A stretch of DNA of 64,000 nt. It comes from Mycolicibacterium wolinskyi (GTDB lineage Bacteria; Actinomycetota; Actinomycetes; Mycobacteriales; Mycobacteriaceae). The stretch spans positions 1 to 64,000 of the forward strand of contig NZ_LQQA01000033.1 of the NCBI RefSeq assembly GCF_002101965.1. Reading direction: 5' to 3'. The translations under genes and the position numbers were made by a program. Position 1 is the first letter of the stretch, and each line of letters starts with the position of its first letter. The notes below the pieces were generated by a model that saw only the letters and a list, made by a program, of their open reading frames with translations, did not search any database and was not told where the DNA came from. Below, one piece after another: positions 8,647 to 17,141 of this stretch.

Positions 8647-9779
8647 CGCGCATCGGCGAATGTCGGGCGAGTGCCGTAGCGCTCGAGCGCAGCCCGGTCC
8701 AGCGTGACGCCGAGCCCGGGCCCGTCCGGCACCGCGAGCATGCCTTCGTTGTCGAGATCCCATCCGCCGCTGACGAGTTCGTCGATGTAGGCCGATCCGG
8801 TCTTGTACTCGACGAAGTCGGTCGCGGCCAGTGCTGAGGCCAGGTGCAGATCGGCGGCCAGACCGATCGCGGTGTTCCAGCCGTGCGGTATGAGCCGCAC
8901 CCCGCGGTCCTGCGCGGCCCAGCCGATCCGTCGGGATTCGCTCAGGCCGCCGCCTTTGGTGGTGTCGGGTTGCACGATGTCGAAGGCCCCCGCATCAAGG
9001 AACGGGAGGAACGTCTGCCGACGGGTCAGCACCTCGCCGCCACTGATCGGCACCTTGGAATGCCGTCTCAACTCCACGAAACCGTCGACGTCGTCGGGTG
9101 CCAGCGCCTCCTCGAACCACGCGACGCCGTAATCGGCCAGCATGTCGGCCGTGCGTTTGGCCCACGACAATCCGCCGGGGAAGAAGGCCTCTGAACCACC
9201 GGCGTCGACCGCCAGTATGTGATCGCCGACGGCTTCACGGGCCGCGGCCACCGTGCGCTCGTCGGTCTCGCTGTCCACGCGGCCGAACTTCCACCAGCCG
9301 ATCTTGAACGCCGTGAAGCCCTGATCCGCCAGCTGCGACAGGTTTTCGGTCATCACCGGCGCCTCGTCCATGAGCACCGAGGCGTACGGGCGGACCCGGT
9401 CCCGGTAGCGGCCACCGAGCAGCCGTCCGACCGGTTGCCCCAGCGCCTGGCCGGCCAGGTCCCACAGCGCGATGTCGATGGCGCTGGTCGCGTGGGTCAA
9501 GGAACCGCCGCGCCCCATCCAGAACGCGCTCTGGTGCAGTGTCTCGGTGAGCCGCTCGGCTTCCAGCGCACTCTGCCCGATGAGTTGCGGTGCAAGAACA
9601 TCCACGGCGGCGGCCACCAAACCCTCGGTCGTGAAGGCACTGCCGATGCCCACCTGGCCGCTGTCGGTGTGGACGGCGACCAGGGTGTGCACGACGTCGT
9701 CGGGACGCAGTTCGTTGGACCAGCCCCCCTCCGGGGTGGCGCCGCGCAGCCCGCACGTCTGAATGCCGGTGATTTTCAT
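8643..9779 (-). CDS. Enolase-superfamily sugar-acid dehydratase (MR/MLE family)
   Basis: A 378-residue mandelate racemase/muconate lactonizing enzyme-type protein. The capping domain (1-120) leads into the barrel with FKIGWWKFG carrying the Lys region, metal ligands around LAVDAGG, WFEEAL and GGEVLTRR, and a late PHGWNTAIG loop whose His is the usual acid/base in acid-sugar dehydratases. With KDG kinase and KDPG aldolase downstream, it most likely dehydrates an aldonic or aldaric acid to a 2-keto-3-deoxy acid. The exact sugar is not visible. It overlaps the aldolase start by four bases. Confidence 0.85.
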   Translation of the reverse strand: MKITGIQTCGLRGATPEGGWSNELRPDDVVHTLVAVHTDSGQVGIGSAFTTEGLVAAAVDVLAPQLIGQSALEAERLTETLHQSAFWMGRGGSLTHATSAIDIALWDLAGQALGQPVGRLLGGRYRDRVRPYASVLMDEAPVMTENLSQLADQGFTAFKIGWWKFGRVDSETDERTVAAAREAVGDHILAVDAGGSEAFFPGGLSWAKRTADMLADYGVAWFEEALAPDDVDGFVELRRHSKVPISGGEVLTRRQTFLPFLDAGAFDIVQPDTTKGGGLSESRRIGWAAQDRGVRLIPHGWNTAIGLAADLHLASALAATDFVEYKTGSAYIDELVSGGWDLDNEGMLAVPDGPGLGVTLDRAALERYGTRPTFADAR

Positions 9780-9816
9780 GTGGTTTGGTACTCCTCGGGA
9801 TGATATGGCCGAGCGG

Positions 9817-11406
9817 TCACGGCCGGTGGGTGAGCATGAGTCCGGGCCTGCGGCCCGTGTGGGTGGCGTCGGTGACGACGGGTACGCCGTTCACCCAGAC
9901 GTGGCGTGCGGCGTCGGCGTATCGGGTCGGCAGCGTCCAGGTGTCGGTGCGGGCAACGATCTCGGGATCGAATACGACGACATCGGCGAACGCGCCCGCG
10001 CGCAATTCACCCCGGTCGCGCATGCCGAAGTGTGCGGCGACCATCCCGGTCATCTTGTGGATGGCCGTCTCCAGCGACAGCGTGCCCGCCGGCACGTGAT
10101 GAGCCAGGTAATGCGTATGCCCGTGGTAGAACAGCGGATTGCGGGTCCGGCCCTCCAGCGCGCCGTGCCGGCATGTGGTGAACGCGTCGACCCCGAGCAG
10201 GAAGTGGTCGTGCGCGATCGCCTCGGCGAGATGGCCCGCGGTGAACAGGTCGCCGATCAGCTGCACGCTGCCCATGTCGGCGCCCGCCGCGGTGAGGATG
10301 TCGAACAGGCACTCCCATTCGTCGGCGCCGTGCTTCTCGGCAATCTCGGTGAACGACAGGCCTTCCCAGTCGGGATGGGCGGGACTGACACCGAGCCGCA
10401 CGCGGTGCCACTGGCCGCGGTGCACGAACCGCCAGTAGCGGTCGCTGTCGCGGCGCACCCGGTCGCGGACTTCTCGGTCCTTGAGCAGCTCGGCGGCCTC
10501 TGCGCCGGGGCGTTCGGCCAGCCATGCCGGCAGCAACCCGGTGGCCATGCCGATGCCGTGCGGGTAAGGGGTCATGTCGGCCAGCACATCGGTTCCGCGC
10601 TGTCGTTCGGTGACGACGCGCTCGGCCGCGCGTTCCCAGGCGCCGGGTTCGGCCCCGGTGTCATGGCGCACGTTGAGGTGCGACAGCTGAGCCCGCACGC
10701 CACCGCCGTCGACGACGGCGAAGAACTCGTCCACGGCGGTGTCGAGACCGGCGTCGCGGTTGCGGATGTGGCTCGCGTACATGCCGTCGCGCCTGCCGAC
10801 CACCGAGGCGAGCGTCACGAGTTCCTCGGTCGGCGCGAAACGTCCTGAGCCGTACTCCAGCCCGCTCGTGAAACCGATCGCGCCGGCCTCCATCGACTCC
10901 TCGAGCAGGTGGACCTGCCCGCGGAGTTGGTCATCGGCCGACCGCGCGGCGGAGCGAATCGCGGTGTGCCCGACGAACCACATGAGGTTCTGGGCCGTCT
11001 GACCGGAGTGCACGCGCTGCACGAGATCGCCGAAGCTGCGCCAGTCGACCGGGCCGTCGTAACCCATGGCCTGCAGGGCGCCTGTGGTCGCGTCGACATC
11101 GTCGTCGCCGATCGGGGCATAGGTGACACCACAATTGCCGACCACCTCGGTCGTGACACCCTGATGAATCGTGCTGAACGCGTCGGGATTGCCCAGCACC
11201 GACCAGTCGCTGTGGCTGTGCGGATCGATCAGCCCGGGCGTGATGATCATGCCGGTGCAGTCCAGCGTGCTGACCGCCCGCACGTCGGGCGACAACCCGA
11301 CGAAGGCGATGCGGTCCCCACGCAGCCCGACATCGGCACGGCGCGGGGGAGCCCCGGTGCCGTCGACGATCTCGGCGCCCGTCAGCAGGTAGTCCAGGGC
11401 AGGCAT
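9817..11406 (-). CDS. N-acyl-D-amino-acid deacylase (amidohydrolase)
   Basis: A 529-residue amidohydrolase of the D-aminoacylase type. It opens with a small beta-sandwich (LLTGAEIVDGTGAPPRRADV), followed by the metal motif PGLIDPHSHSDW, GNCG (a metal-binding Cys in this family), GFTSGLEYGSG, SHIRNRD and the VGVDAF-like region near HDHFLLGVDAFTT. It would hydrolyse N-acyl-D-amino acids or related amides in the cytoplasm. It sits between the sugar-acid dehydratase and the amino-acid ABC transporter, directly adjoining the transporter ATPase stop (11407), which suggests that the imported compound is the acylated substrate. Confidence 0.88.
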   Translation of the reverse strand: MPALDYLLTGAEIVDGTGAPPRRADVGLRGDRIAFVGLSPDVRAVSTLDCTGMIITPGLIDPHSHSDWSVLGNPDAFSTIHQGVTTEVVGNCGVTYAPIGDDDVDATTGALQAMGYDGPVDWRSFGDLVQRVHSGQTAQNLMWFVGHTAIRSAARSADDQLRGQVHLLEESMEAGAIGFTSGLEYGSGRFAPTEELVTLASVVGRRDGMYASHIRNRDAGLDTAVDEFFAVVDGGGVRAQLSHLNVRHDTGAEPGAWERAAERVVTERQRGTDVLADMTPYPHGIGMATGLLPAWLAERPGAEAAELLKDREVRDRVRRDSDRYWRFVHRGQWHRVRLGVSPAHPDWEGLSFTEIAEKHGADEWECLFDILTAAGADMGSVQLIGDLFTAGHLAEAIAHDHFLLGVDAFTTCRHGALEGRTRNPLFYHGHTHYLAHHVPAGTLSLETAIHKMTGMVAAHFGMRDRGELRAGAFADVVVFDPEIVARTDTWTLPTRYADAARHVWVNGVPVVTDATHTGRRPGLMLTHRP

Positions 11407-12135
11407 TCAGAGCACCTTGCTCAGGAACTCCCGGGTACGGGTTTCCTGCGGTGAACTGAACAGCGATGCCGGACTGGCCGTTTCGACGATCATGCCCTTG
11501 TCCATGTACATCACCCGGTCGGAGACCTCGCGGGCGAATCCCATCTCGTGGGTCACCACGACCATCGTCATACCGTCGGCGGCAAGGTCTTTCATCACCG
11601 CCAGCACCTCGCCGACGATCTCGGGGTCCAGCGCCGAGGTCGGTTCGTCGAAGAGCATGATCTTCGGGTCCATGGCGAGCGCGCGGGCGATGGCCACGCG
11701 TTGCTTCTGGCCGCCTGACAGCGAATCGGGATAGACGTCGGCCTTGTCGGCCAGACCTACTCGCCCCAGCAGCGTGCGGGCTCGTTCATCGGCATCGGTC
11801 TTGTTGCGCCCCAGCACCCGTCGCGGCGCGAGCGCGATGTTCTCGATGACGGTCATGTGCGGGAAAAGGTTGAAATGCTGGAACACCATGCCCACGTCAC
11901 GGCGCACCACGGCCAGGTCGGCGGTCTTCTCCTGGGGCCCCAGCGTGTGCCCGTTGATCACGATCGTGCCGTGCGACGGCCGTTCCAGGCCGTTCATGCA
12001 GCGCAACAGCGTGCTCTTGCCCGAACCCGACGCGCCGATGATGCACACGACTTCGCGTTCGGCCACCCGACACGAAACCCCGTGCAGCACTTCGGTGTCG
12101 CCGAAGCTCAGCCGCAGTCCATCGACATCGATCAT
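11407..12135 (-). CDS. Polar amino-acid ABC transporter ATP-binding protein
   Basis: A 242-residue ABC ATPase with Walker A GASGSGKSTLL, signature LSGGQKQRVAIARAL, Walker B IMLFDEPTSALD and a switch His in VVVTHEMGFARE. HFNLFPHMTVIENI marks it as the glutamine/polar amino-acid type (GlnQ/HisP group). It energises uptake with the two permeases and the lipoprotein upstream. The ATG at 12135 overlaps the preceding permease stop as ATGA, and its stop is immediately before the deacylase region, so transport and hydrolysis genes form one operon. Confidence 0.93.
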   Translation of the reverse strand: MIDVDGLRLSFGDTEVLHGVSCRVAEREVVCIIGASGSGKSTLLRCMNGLERPSHGTIVINGHTLGPQEKTADLAVVRRDVGMVFQHFNLFPHMTVIENIALAPRRVLGRNKTDADERARTLLGRVGLADKADVYPDSLSGGQKQRVAIARALAMDPKIMLFDEPTSALDPEIVGEVLAVMKDLAADGMTMVVVTHEMGFAREVSDRVMYMDKGMIVETASPASLFSSPQETRTREFLSKVL

Positions 12136-12839
12136 TTGTTCGCTCCTGTGGTGAGGGTGAGGGTGTCGCCGACCGCGGGCGCCTTGACGTGAATGCCGAG
12201 CCGTCGTTCGTAGCGGCGGCCCAGGGACGAAAGCGCGTAGCAGATGACGAAATAGCCGGCCCCGACGATGAGGTAGGTGGTGATCGGATCGGCGGTCAGC
12301 GAGCTGACGACATTGCCTGCGCGGGTCAGCTCGATGAGCCCGATGACCGCGACGAGCGAGCTGTCTTTGATCAGGATCACCAGGAAACCGACACCGGGTG
12401 GCACGATCACCCGTGCTGCCTGCGGCAGGATGACCCACCGCATGCGTTGCGCGTAGGACAGTCCGAGTGCGTCGGCGGCCTCGAACTGCCCGCGGGGGAC
12501 CGCTTGGATGCTGCCACGCACGAGCTCGCCGATGTAGGCCGACGCGAACACCGACAGCGCGATCACGGCGGCCCAGTACTCCGAGAGGCTGCTGCCGGGG
12601 GCCAGCAGCGGTATTCCGAAGTAGACGAAGAAGATGATCAGCAACACCGGGATGCCGCGTATCACCGCGACGTAGATGGCGGCCACCCATCGCAGGGTGC
12701 GGATGGGGCCGGTGGACATCAGCCCGATGACGATTCCCAGGATGCCGCCGAAAAGAACTGACAGCGCGCATATCTGGAGCGTTACAAGCGCCCCGTGCCA
12801 GATCAATGACAGATGTTGGGTGCCGAGTCCCTCGAACAT
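12132..12839 (-). CDS. Polar amino-acid ABC transporter permease
   Basis: A 235-residue inner-membrane permease of the HisMQ type, with the EAA-like loop QFEAADALGLSYAQRMRWVILPQAARVIVPP and several hydrophobic segments. The start chosen, MFEGLGTQHLSLIWHG at 12839, follows a good AAGGTGG ribosome site and shares one base with the stop of the preceding permease. It would form the channel as a heterodimer with that permease. Confidence 0.92.
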   Translation of the reverse strand: MFEGLGTQHLSLIWHGALVTLQICALSVLFGGILGIVIGLMSTGPIRTLRWVAAIYVAVIRGIPVLLIIFFVYFGIPLLAPGSSLSEYWAAVIALSVFASAYIGELVRGSIQAVPRGQFEAADALGLSYAQRMRWVILPQAARVIVPPGVGFLVILIKDSSLVAVIGLIELTRAGNVVSSLTADPITTYLIVGAGYFVICYALSSLGRRYERRLGIHVKAPAVGDTLTLTTGANK

Positions 12840-13501
12840 CACGCCACCTTCCACTTGATGAACCGGGTTTCGACGATTCGCGACAGGCTCGCGATGAGGA
12901 ATGCGACCGCGAAGTAGAGCAGGCCGCCGACGGTGAACGCCTCGATGGTGCGGAACGTGGTCGAGGTGATTCCCATCATCACGTGCATCAGGTCGGGCAG
13001 GGATACGACCGACGTGATCGACGAGGCCAGAAACAGCAGGATGGTTTGATTGGTGATGGCCGGCAGGACATTTCGCATCGCCGGTGGAAACAGCACACGC
13101 CAGAACGTGTCACGTGGGCTGAGCCCGAGTGCCGCGCCCGCTTCGCGCAGGCCTGCGGGTACGGACTGAAAGCCGGCGCGATAGATCTCGGCCATGTACG
13201 CCGCGTTGTTGATGCTGAGCGCGAGGATGCCCGCCGCGACCGGGTCGAGGTTGACCCCGGCCTGCGGCAGCGCGAAGTAGACGAGGTAGAGCTGCAACAG
13301 CAGTGGGGTGTTGCGGATGATCTCGATGTAGGCCGACGACGCGGCCCGGAAGACACTCACCTGGGAGGTGCGCCCGGCGTAGAGCAGGATTCCGAATGCG
13401 CCGCCGACAATCGCGGCGACCAGGCTCACCCCGATGCTGACCGCGAGACCTTTGAGCAGTGCCGGGAGGTAGGGGATCAGGTCCCCGTAGTAAAGCTGCA
13501 T
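12839..13501 (-). CDS. Polar amino-acid ABC transporter permease
   Basis: A 220-residue HisMQ-type permease beginning MQLYYGDLIPYLPALLKG. It has the RNTPLLLQLYLVYF segment and the cytoplasmic coupling loop AGLREAGAALGLSPRDTFWRVLFPPA. It partners with the adjoining permease, to which it is coupled by a TGATG overlap, and lies directly downstream of the solute-binding lipoprotein gene. Confidence 0.92.
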   Translation of the reverse strand: MQLYYGDLIPYLPALLKGLAVSIGVSLVAAIVGGAFGILLYAGRTSQVSVFRAASSAYIEIIRNTPLLLQLYLVYFALPQAGVNLDPVAAGILALSINNAAYMAEIYRAGFQSVPAGLREAGAALGLSPRDTFWRVLFPPAMRNVLPAITNQTILLFLASSITSVVSLPDLMHVMMGITSTTFRTIEAFTVGGLLYFAVAFLIASLSRIVETRFIKWKVA

Positions 13502-13534
13502 GTGTTGTCCTGAAAGATGTTGGGATGCAGCGAG

Positions 13535-14356
13535 TTACTTGATGAGGTCGGGGACGTCCATGCCGAGCCACCGGTTGTAGGACTCATTGGCGGCCTTGCT
13601 GATGTTGTAGTTCATGATGAAGTTGTTCAGGTAGTTGAGCCAGAGCTGGTCGCCCATCTTGACGCCGAAGGACACGAACGAGGGGGCCAGCGCGGGAGCG
13701 TCGAGCACGCGCACCGCGGCGCCCTCGCTGGCCCGGATGTCGGCCACCACTGCGGTGCTTTCCATCAGGGCGTCGACCTTTCCGCTGCGCAGCGCCTGGA
13801 TGGAGTCGGCCACGGCCTCGAACAGGCTGGGCTTGGCCTGCGGAAACTCCGCCTCCAGGATCGTGGCGGGCACACTGCCGCGCGTCGCGGCGACCGTGCG
13901 GCCGGCGAGGTCGTCGTAGCTGCGGATCGGGCTGTCGGCGGGTACCACGACGAGCTGGCCTTCGGACGCGTATGGCCTCGTCAGCGCCACCACCTGGGCG
14001 CGTTCGTCGAGGTTGGTCAGTGCGGCGATGACGACGTCGGCCTTGCCGGTCTCGAGCATCGGAATCCGGCTCGCGTTCGTGGTGCTGACGAATTCGACTT
14101 CGGCGCCGAGTGATTCGGCAAGTGCCCGCGCCTTGTCGATGTCGAAACCTTCGTACTCGCCCGAGCTGTTCATCACGCCGTACGGCGGTGCGTCGGCGAA
14201 GACGCCGACGGTGAGCTTCTTGGTGGTCAGGACTTTCGACAAGACGCTGTTCTGGGATGAGGCGGGGCCGGCCTGGTCGGAAGATGTACAGCCCGCCGTG
14301 ATCACCGCGGCGGTGGCGGCGAGCGCGGCGATCGCCGCACGGATACCTGTGCGCAT
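13535..14356 (-). CDS. Amino-acid ABC transporter solute-binding lipoprotein
   Basis: A 273-residue extracellular binding protein. The N-terminus is a lipoprotein signal with lipobox ITAGC (Cys at about residue 23). The mature part is family-3 type, with LTVGVFADAPPYGVMNSSGEYEGFDIDKARALAESLG, METGKADVVIAALT and a late YGVKMGDQLWLNYLN region. It should capture a polar amino acid or derivative for the two permeases and ATPase that follow. It is the first gene of the minus-strand catabolic operon, facing a divergent FCD-GntR regulator. Confidence 0.92.
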   Translation of the reverse strand: MRTGIRAAIAALAATAAVITAGCTSSDQAGPASSQNSVLSKVLTTKKLTVGVFADAPPYGVMNSSGEYEGFDIDKARALAESLGAEVEFVSTTNASRIPMLETGKADVVIAALTNLDERAQVVALTRPYASEGQLVVVPADSPIRSYDDLAGRTVAATRGSVPATILEAEFPQAKPSLFEAVADSIQALRSGKVDALMESTAVVADIRASEGAAVRVLDAPALAPSFVSFGVKMGDQLWLNYLNNFIMNYNISKAANESYNRWLGMDVPDLIK

Positions 14357-14438
14357 GAGTGTCCTTTGTTCGGGGGAGGTTTCGGCTACCGGATGGGCGT
14401 TTGTCCGTCGGTCCGGAGCCGGGATGGCGTGGATCAGA

Positions 14439-14452
14439 GATTATCTATAATC
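14439..14452. promoter_or_regulatory. Inverted repeat GATTAT-CT-ATAATC, probable GntR operator
   Basis: A perfect 6+6 bp inverted repeat with a 2-bp centre, in the unusually AT-rich part of the 196-bp gap between the binding-protein gene and the divergent FCD-GntR gene. A further TAATC half-site follows at 14456-14460. Position and symmetry suit an autoregulating GntR operator controlling both directions; this is inference. Confidence 0.55.
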
Positions 14453-14552
14453 TGTAATCAACGCAACAGTGCGTCGTGTTTGTCATCTGGCCGCCGAACG
14501 CGGCTGCATAGGATTAGGGCGGCGGGCAACCGTCGTGAAGGGAGAGATACGT

Positions 14553-15242
14553 ATGACGGAGGACGTGTTGGGGGCCATCGAACCGCTGGCCGCCGCTGCC
14601 CCGTTCGCTTCCTCGCGGCGGCATCAGATCGCGGACTGGTTGCGCGAACAGATCGTGAAAGGCGTCTTGGCTCCGGGTGCTCAGCTCAAGCAGGACGTCC
14701 TGGCCGCGCACCTCTCGACGAGCCCGGGGCCGGTGCGAGAAGCGCTGCGCCAGATGGAAAGTGAAGGGCTGGTTCATCACATCCCCAACCGCGGGGCGTT
14801 CGTCGCGGCGGTGAGTGCCGATGAATTGCTGGGCGTGTTACTGCCGGTGCGGCTCGCCATCGAGCAGTTCGCGGTGGAGAAGGCCAGCGCCGCCCCCGCG
14901 GTGCTCGCCGAACTCGGGCGCCTCGTCGAGCTCATGGACAAGGCGGCGCTCGTCGATGACCTCGAACAGCTCAACGAACTCGATGTGCAGTTCCACGAGA
15001 CCATCGTCAAGAGTGCACATTCCGAGCACGCCATGCAGCTGTGGACCAGCGTGCAGCCACGCATCCGGATGCAGATCCACCGGCTCGCCAAACGACATGA
15101 CAGCCCGTTCGCGATCCCGGAGGAGCACCGCGCGCTGCTCGAGGCGATCACCACCGGAGGCCCGGACACCCGGCGGGCCGCTCTCGACGACCACATCGTC
15201 GCGAGCGCGCGGCAGTTGCTCGCGGCTGCCCAGCCGGACTGA
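14553..15242 (+). CDS. FCD-type GntR transcriptional regulator
   Basis: A 229-residue regulator with an N-terminal winged helix (QIADWLREQIVKGVLAPGAQL, STSPGPVREALRQMESEGLV) and a C-terminal FCD ligand domain with metal-type residues in LDVQFHETIVKSAHSEHA and EEHRALLEAI. The ATG at 14553 follows the ribosome site AAGGGAGAG. It stands between two catabolic blocks: the divergent dehydratase/deacylase/transporter operon and the co-directional NCS1 permease operon. It may control either or both. Confidence 0.9.
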   Translation: MTEDVLGAIEPLAAAAPFASSRRHQIADWLREQIVKGVLAPGAQLKQDVLAAHLSTSPGPVREALRQMESEGLVHHIPNRGAFVAAVSADELLGVLLPVRLAIEQFAVEKASAAPAVLAELGRLVELMDKAALVDDLEQLNELDVQFHETIVKSAHSEHAMQLWTSVQPRIRMQIHRLAKRHDSPFAIPEEHRALLEAITTGGPDTRRAALDDHIVASARQLLAAAQPD

Positions 15243-15269
15243 CCGCGACCGTATTGTCGCGTTCAGGTT

Positions 15270-15303
15270 GCGTTACACCGCGGTTCACGCCACGGTGTAA
15301 CGC
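15270..15303. promoter_or_regulatory. 11-bp inverted repeat abutting a start codon
   Basis: The arms GCGTTACACCG (15270-15280) and CGGTGTAACGC (15293-15303) are perfect complements separated by 12 bases, and the right arm touches the ATG of the permease at 15304. No Shine-Dalgarno-like sequence lies between the hairpin and the start codon. It could be a repressor operator or an RNA hairpin affecting initiation. Confidence 0.6.
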
Positions 15304-16698
15304 ATGAATGCGCCCGAGCCCACCACCGACGGTTCCTATCGCGACCGCATCGCAGCCGTCGAGCCGGGCGGCAACGAGTACATCGCCGAGGCCGACCGGC
15401 ACGGGCGCCCCAGCCAACTGCTGTGGACGTGGGCGTCGCCGAACCTCGAGTTCGCGACCATCTTCCTCGGCGTGCTCGCGGTCTCCTATTTCGGCATGAA
15501 CTTCTGGCAGGCCGCGGCGGGCATCATCGTGGGCGCCGGCCTCGGCGCGCTGGCGCACTTCTTTCTCTCCGCGCGGGGGCCGCAGCTCGGGGTGCCGCAG
15601 ATGGTGTTGGGGCGCTTGCCGTTCGGCTTCCGGGGGAATGCGGTGCCATCGGTGCTGATGGCGGTCACCGCAGGCGTCGGCTGGTTCGCCACCAACAGCG
15701 TCAGCGGAGCGTTCGCGCTCTCGACGCTGTTCGGGATCGGCCCGCTTCCGGCGCTGGTGCTGGTGGTCGCGGTGCAGACCGCGCTGGCCTTCTTCGGCCA
15801 CAATCTGGTGCAGGCGTTCGAGCGCTGGGCGTTCCCGGTGCTCGCGGTGATCTTCGCGATCACCTCGGTGATCATCATGTCGAAAGCCGATCTTGGTGCG
15901 CCCGCGGTCGACGGCGGCGTCGGCGGACTCGGCGGCTTCCTGCTCACGGTGGGGACCACGTTCGGCTATGTCGCGGGCTGGGCGCCCTATGCCGCCGACT
16001 TCAGCCGCTACCTGCCGAGCACGGTGTCACCGGTCCGCACCGGCCTGTTCGCCGCCACCGGGCTGTTCTCGGCGTGCACGATCCTGGCGATCGTCGGTGC
16101 GGCCTCGGTGACCATCGTGACGGCGCCGACGGACAACCCGACGGACGCGTTCACGAGCTCGCTGCCCGGGTGGCTGGCCGGCGCCACGCTGCTGGCCATC
16201 GCGATCGGGGCCATCGCCGCCAACGCGATCAACGTCTACTCGGCAGGCATGGCGTTCGTCACCACCGGCGTCAAGCTGCCCGCCCACATCGCGCGGGCGC
16301 TGGCCACCGCATTCTTCGGGGTCGCCGGATTCCTCGTCGCCTGGTGGGCGTTGGCCGATGCCGCCACCAGTTACAAGGGCTTCCTGTTCCTGATCGCTTA
16401 TTGGGTCGGTCCCTGGCTGGGCGTCGTCTTCGCCGATCAGTATCTGCGCCGCGGTCACCGGGTCGACGGATTTCTCTATGACCGCGATTACTCCAACTGG
16501 CCGGGGCTACTGTCGTTCCTGATCGGTCTGGTGGTGTCGGTACTGCTGTTCTGTAACCAGGAGTTGTTCGTGGGTTATGTGGTCCGGGCGCTGCCCGAAC
16601 TCGGTGACATCGGTTTCTTTGTCGGATTCGCGCTCGCCGCGGGTTGCTATCTGGCGCTGTGCCGCACCAAGGTCCAAGCTGAGAAGGTGGCAGTGTGA
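15304..16698 (+). CDS. NCS1-family permease (purine/pyrimidine or cytosine type)
   Basis: A 464-residue membrane protein with about 12 hydrophobic segments. It fits the nucleobase:cation symporter-1 family: N-terminal LLWTWASPNLEFATIFLGV, PQMVLGRLPFGFRGN, and YVAGWAPYAADFSRYLP in the middle. Family members import cytosine, purines, allantoin or related bases. The start is the ATG directly after the hairpin at 15270-15303. Its stop overlaps the following deaminase as GTGA, so the substrate is probably a base that the deaminase or oxygenase then processes. Confidence 0.9.
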   Translation: MNAPEPTTDGSYRDRIAAVEPGGNEYIAEADRHGRPSQLLWTWASPNLEFATIFLGVLAVSYFGMNFWQAAAGIIVGAGLGALAHFFLSARGPQLGVPQMVLGRLPFGFRGNAVPSVLMAVTAGVGWFATNSVSGAFALSTLFGIGPLPALVLVVAVQTALAFFGHNLVQAFERWAFPVLAVIFAITSVIIMSKADLGAPAVDGGVGGLGGFLLTVGTTFGYVAGWAPYAADFSRYLPSTVSPVRTGLFAATGLFSACTILAIVGAASVTIVTAPTDNPTDAFTSSLPGWLAGATLLAIAIGAIAANAINVYSAGMAFVTTGVKLPAHIARALATAFFGVAGFLVAWWALADAATSYKGFLFLIAYWVGPWLGVVFADQYLRRGHRVDGFLYDRDYSNWPGLLSFLIGLVVSVLLFCNQELFVGYVVRALPELGDIGFFVGFALAAGCYLALCRTKVQAEKVAV

Positions 16699-17141
16699 CG
16701 CCGGAACAGATGCTCGACGTCGCCGTCGACGAGGCCCGAAAGGGTTTGGCGGAAGGCGGTATTCCGATCGGGGCGGCGTTGTTCACCACCGACGGGGTGC
16801 TGCTGGGTAGCGGGCGCAACCGCCGGGTGCAGAACGACGACCCGTCGGTGCACGGCGAGACCGACGCGTTCCGCAACGCCGGCCGCCAGCGGGACTACCG
16901 GTCCACGGTCATGGTGACGACGCTCTCGCCGTGTTGGTACTGCAGCGGCCTGGTGCGTCAGTTCAACATCGGCGCGGTGGTGATCGGCGAGGCCAAGACA
17001 TTCTCCGGCGGCCACGACTGGCTTGCCGAAAACGGTGTGAAGATCACACTGCTCGAGGATCAGCGGTGCGTGTCGATGATGGAGGAGTTCATCGCGGCAC
17101 GGCCAGAACTATGGAACGAGGACATCGGGGTGGCTGAATGA
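16695..17141 (+). CDS. Cytosine-deaminase-like nucleobase deaminase
   Basis: A 148-residue zinc deaminase of the CDA fold. The active site shows HGETDAF (zinc His and catalytic Glu) and SPCWYCSG (two zinc Cys), with a GIPIGAALFTTDG strand before it. The size and motifs resemble the small fungal-type cytosine deaminase (Fcy1) rather than the large CodA type. GTG start, overlapping the permease stop; its own stop overlaps the next start as ATGA. Guanine or another aminated base is also possible as substrate. Confidence 0.85.
   Translation: MTPEQMLDVAVDEARKGLAEGGIPIGAALFTTDGVLLGSGRNRRVQNDDPSVHGETDAFRNAGRQRDYRSTVMVTTLSPCWYCSGLVRQFNIGAVVIGEAKTFSGGHDWLAENGVKITLLEDQRCVSMMEEFIAARPELWNEDIGVAE

Noticed and set aside
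14469..14552. Longer N-terminus for the FCD-GntR regulator
   Set aside because: The ATG at 14553 has a strong AAGGGAGAG ribosome site, while the upstream extension is not GntR-like.
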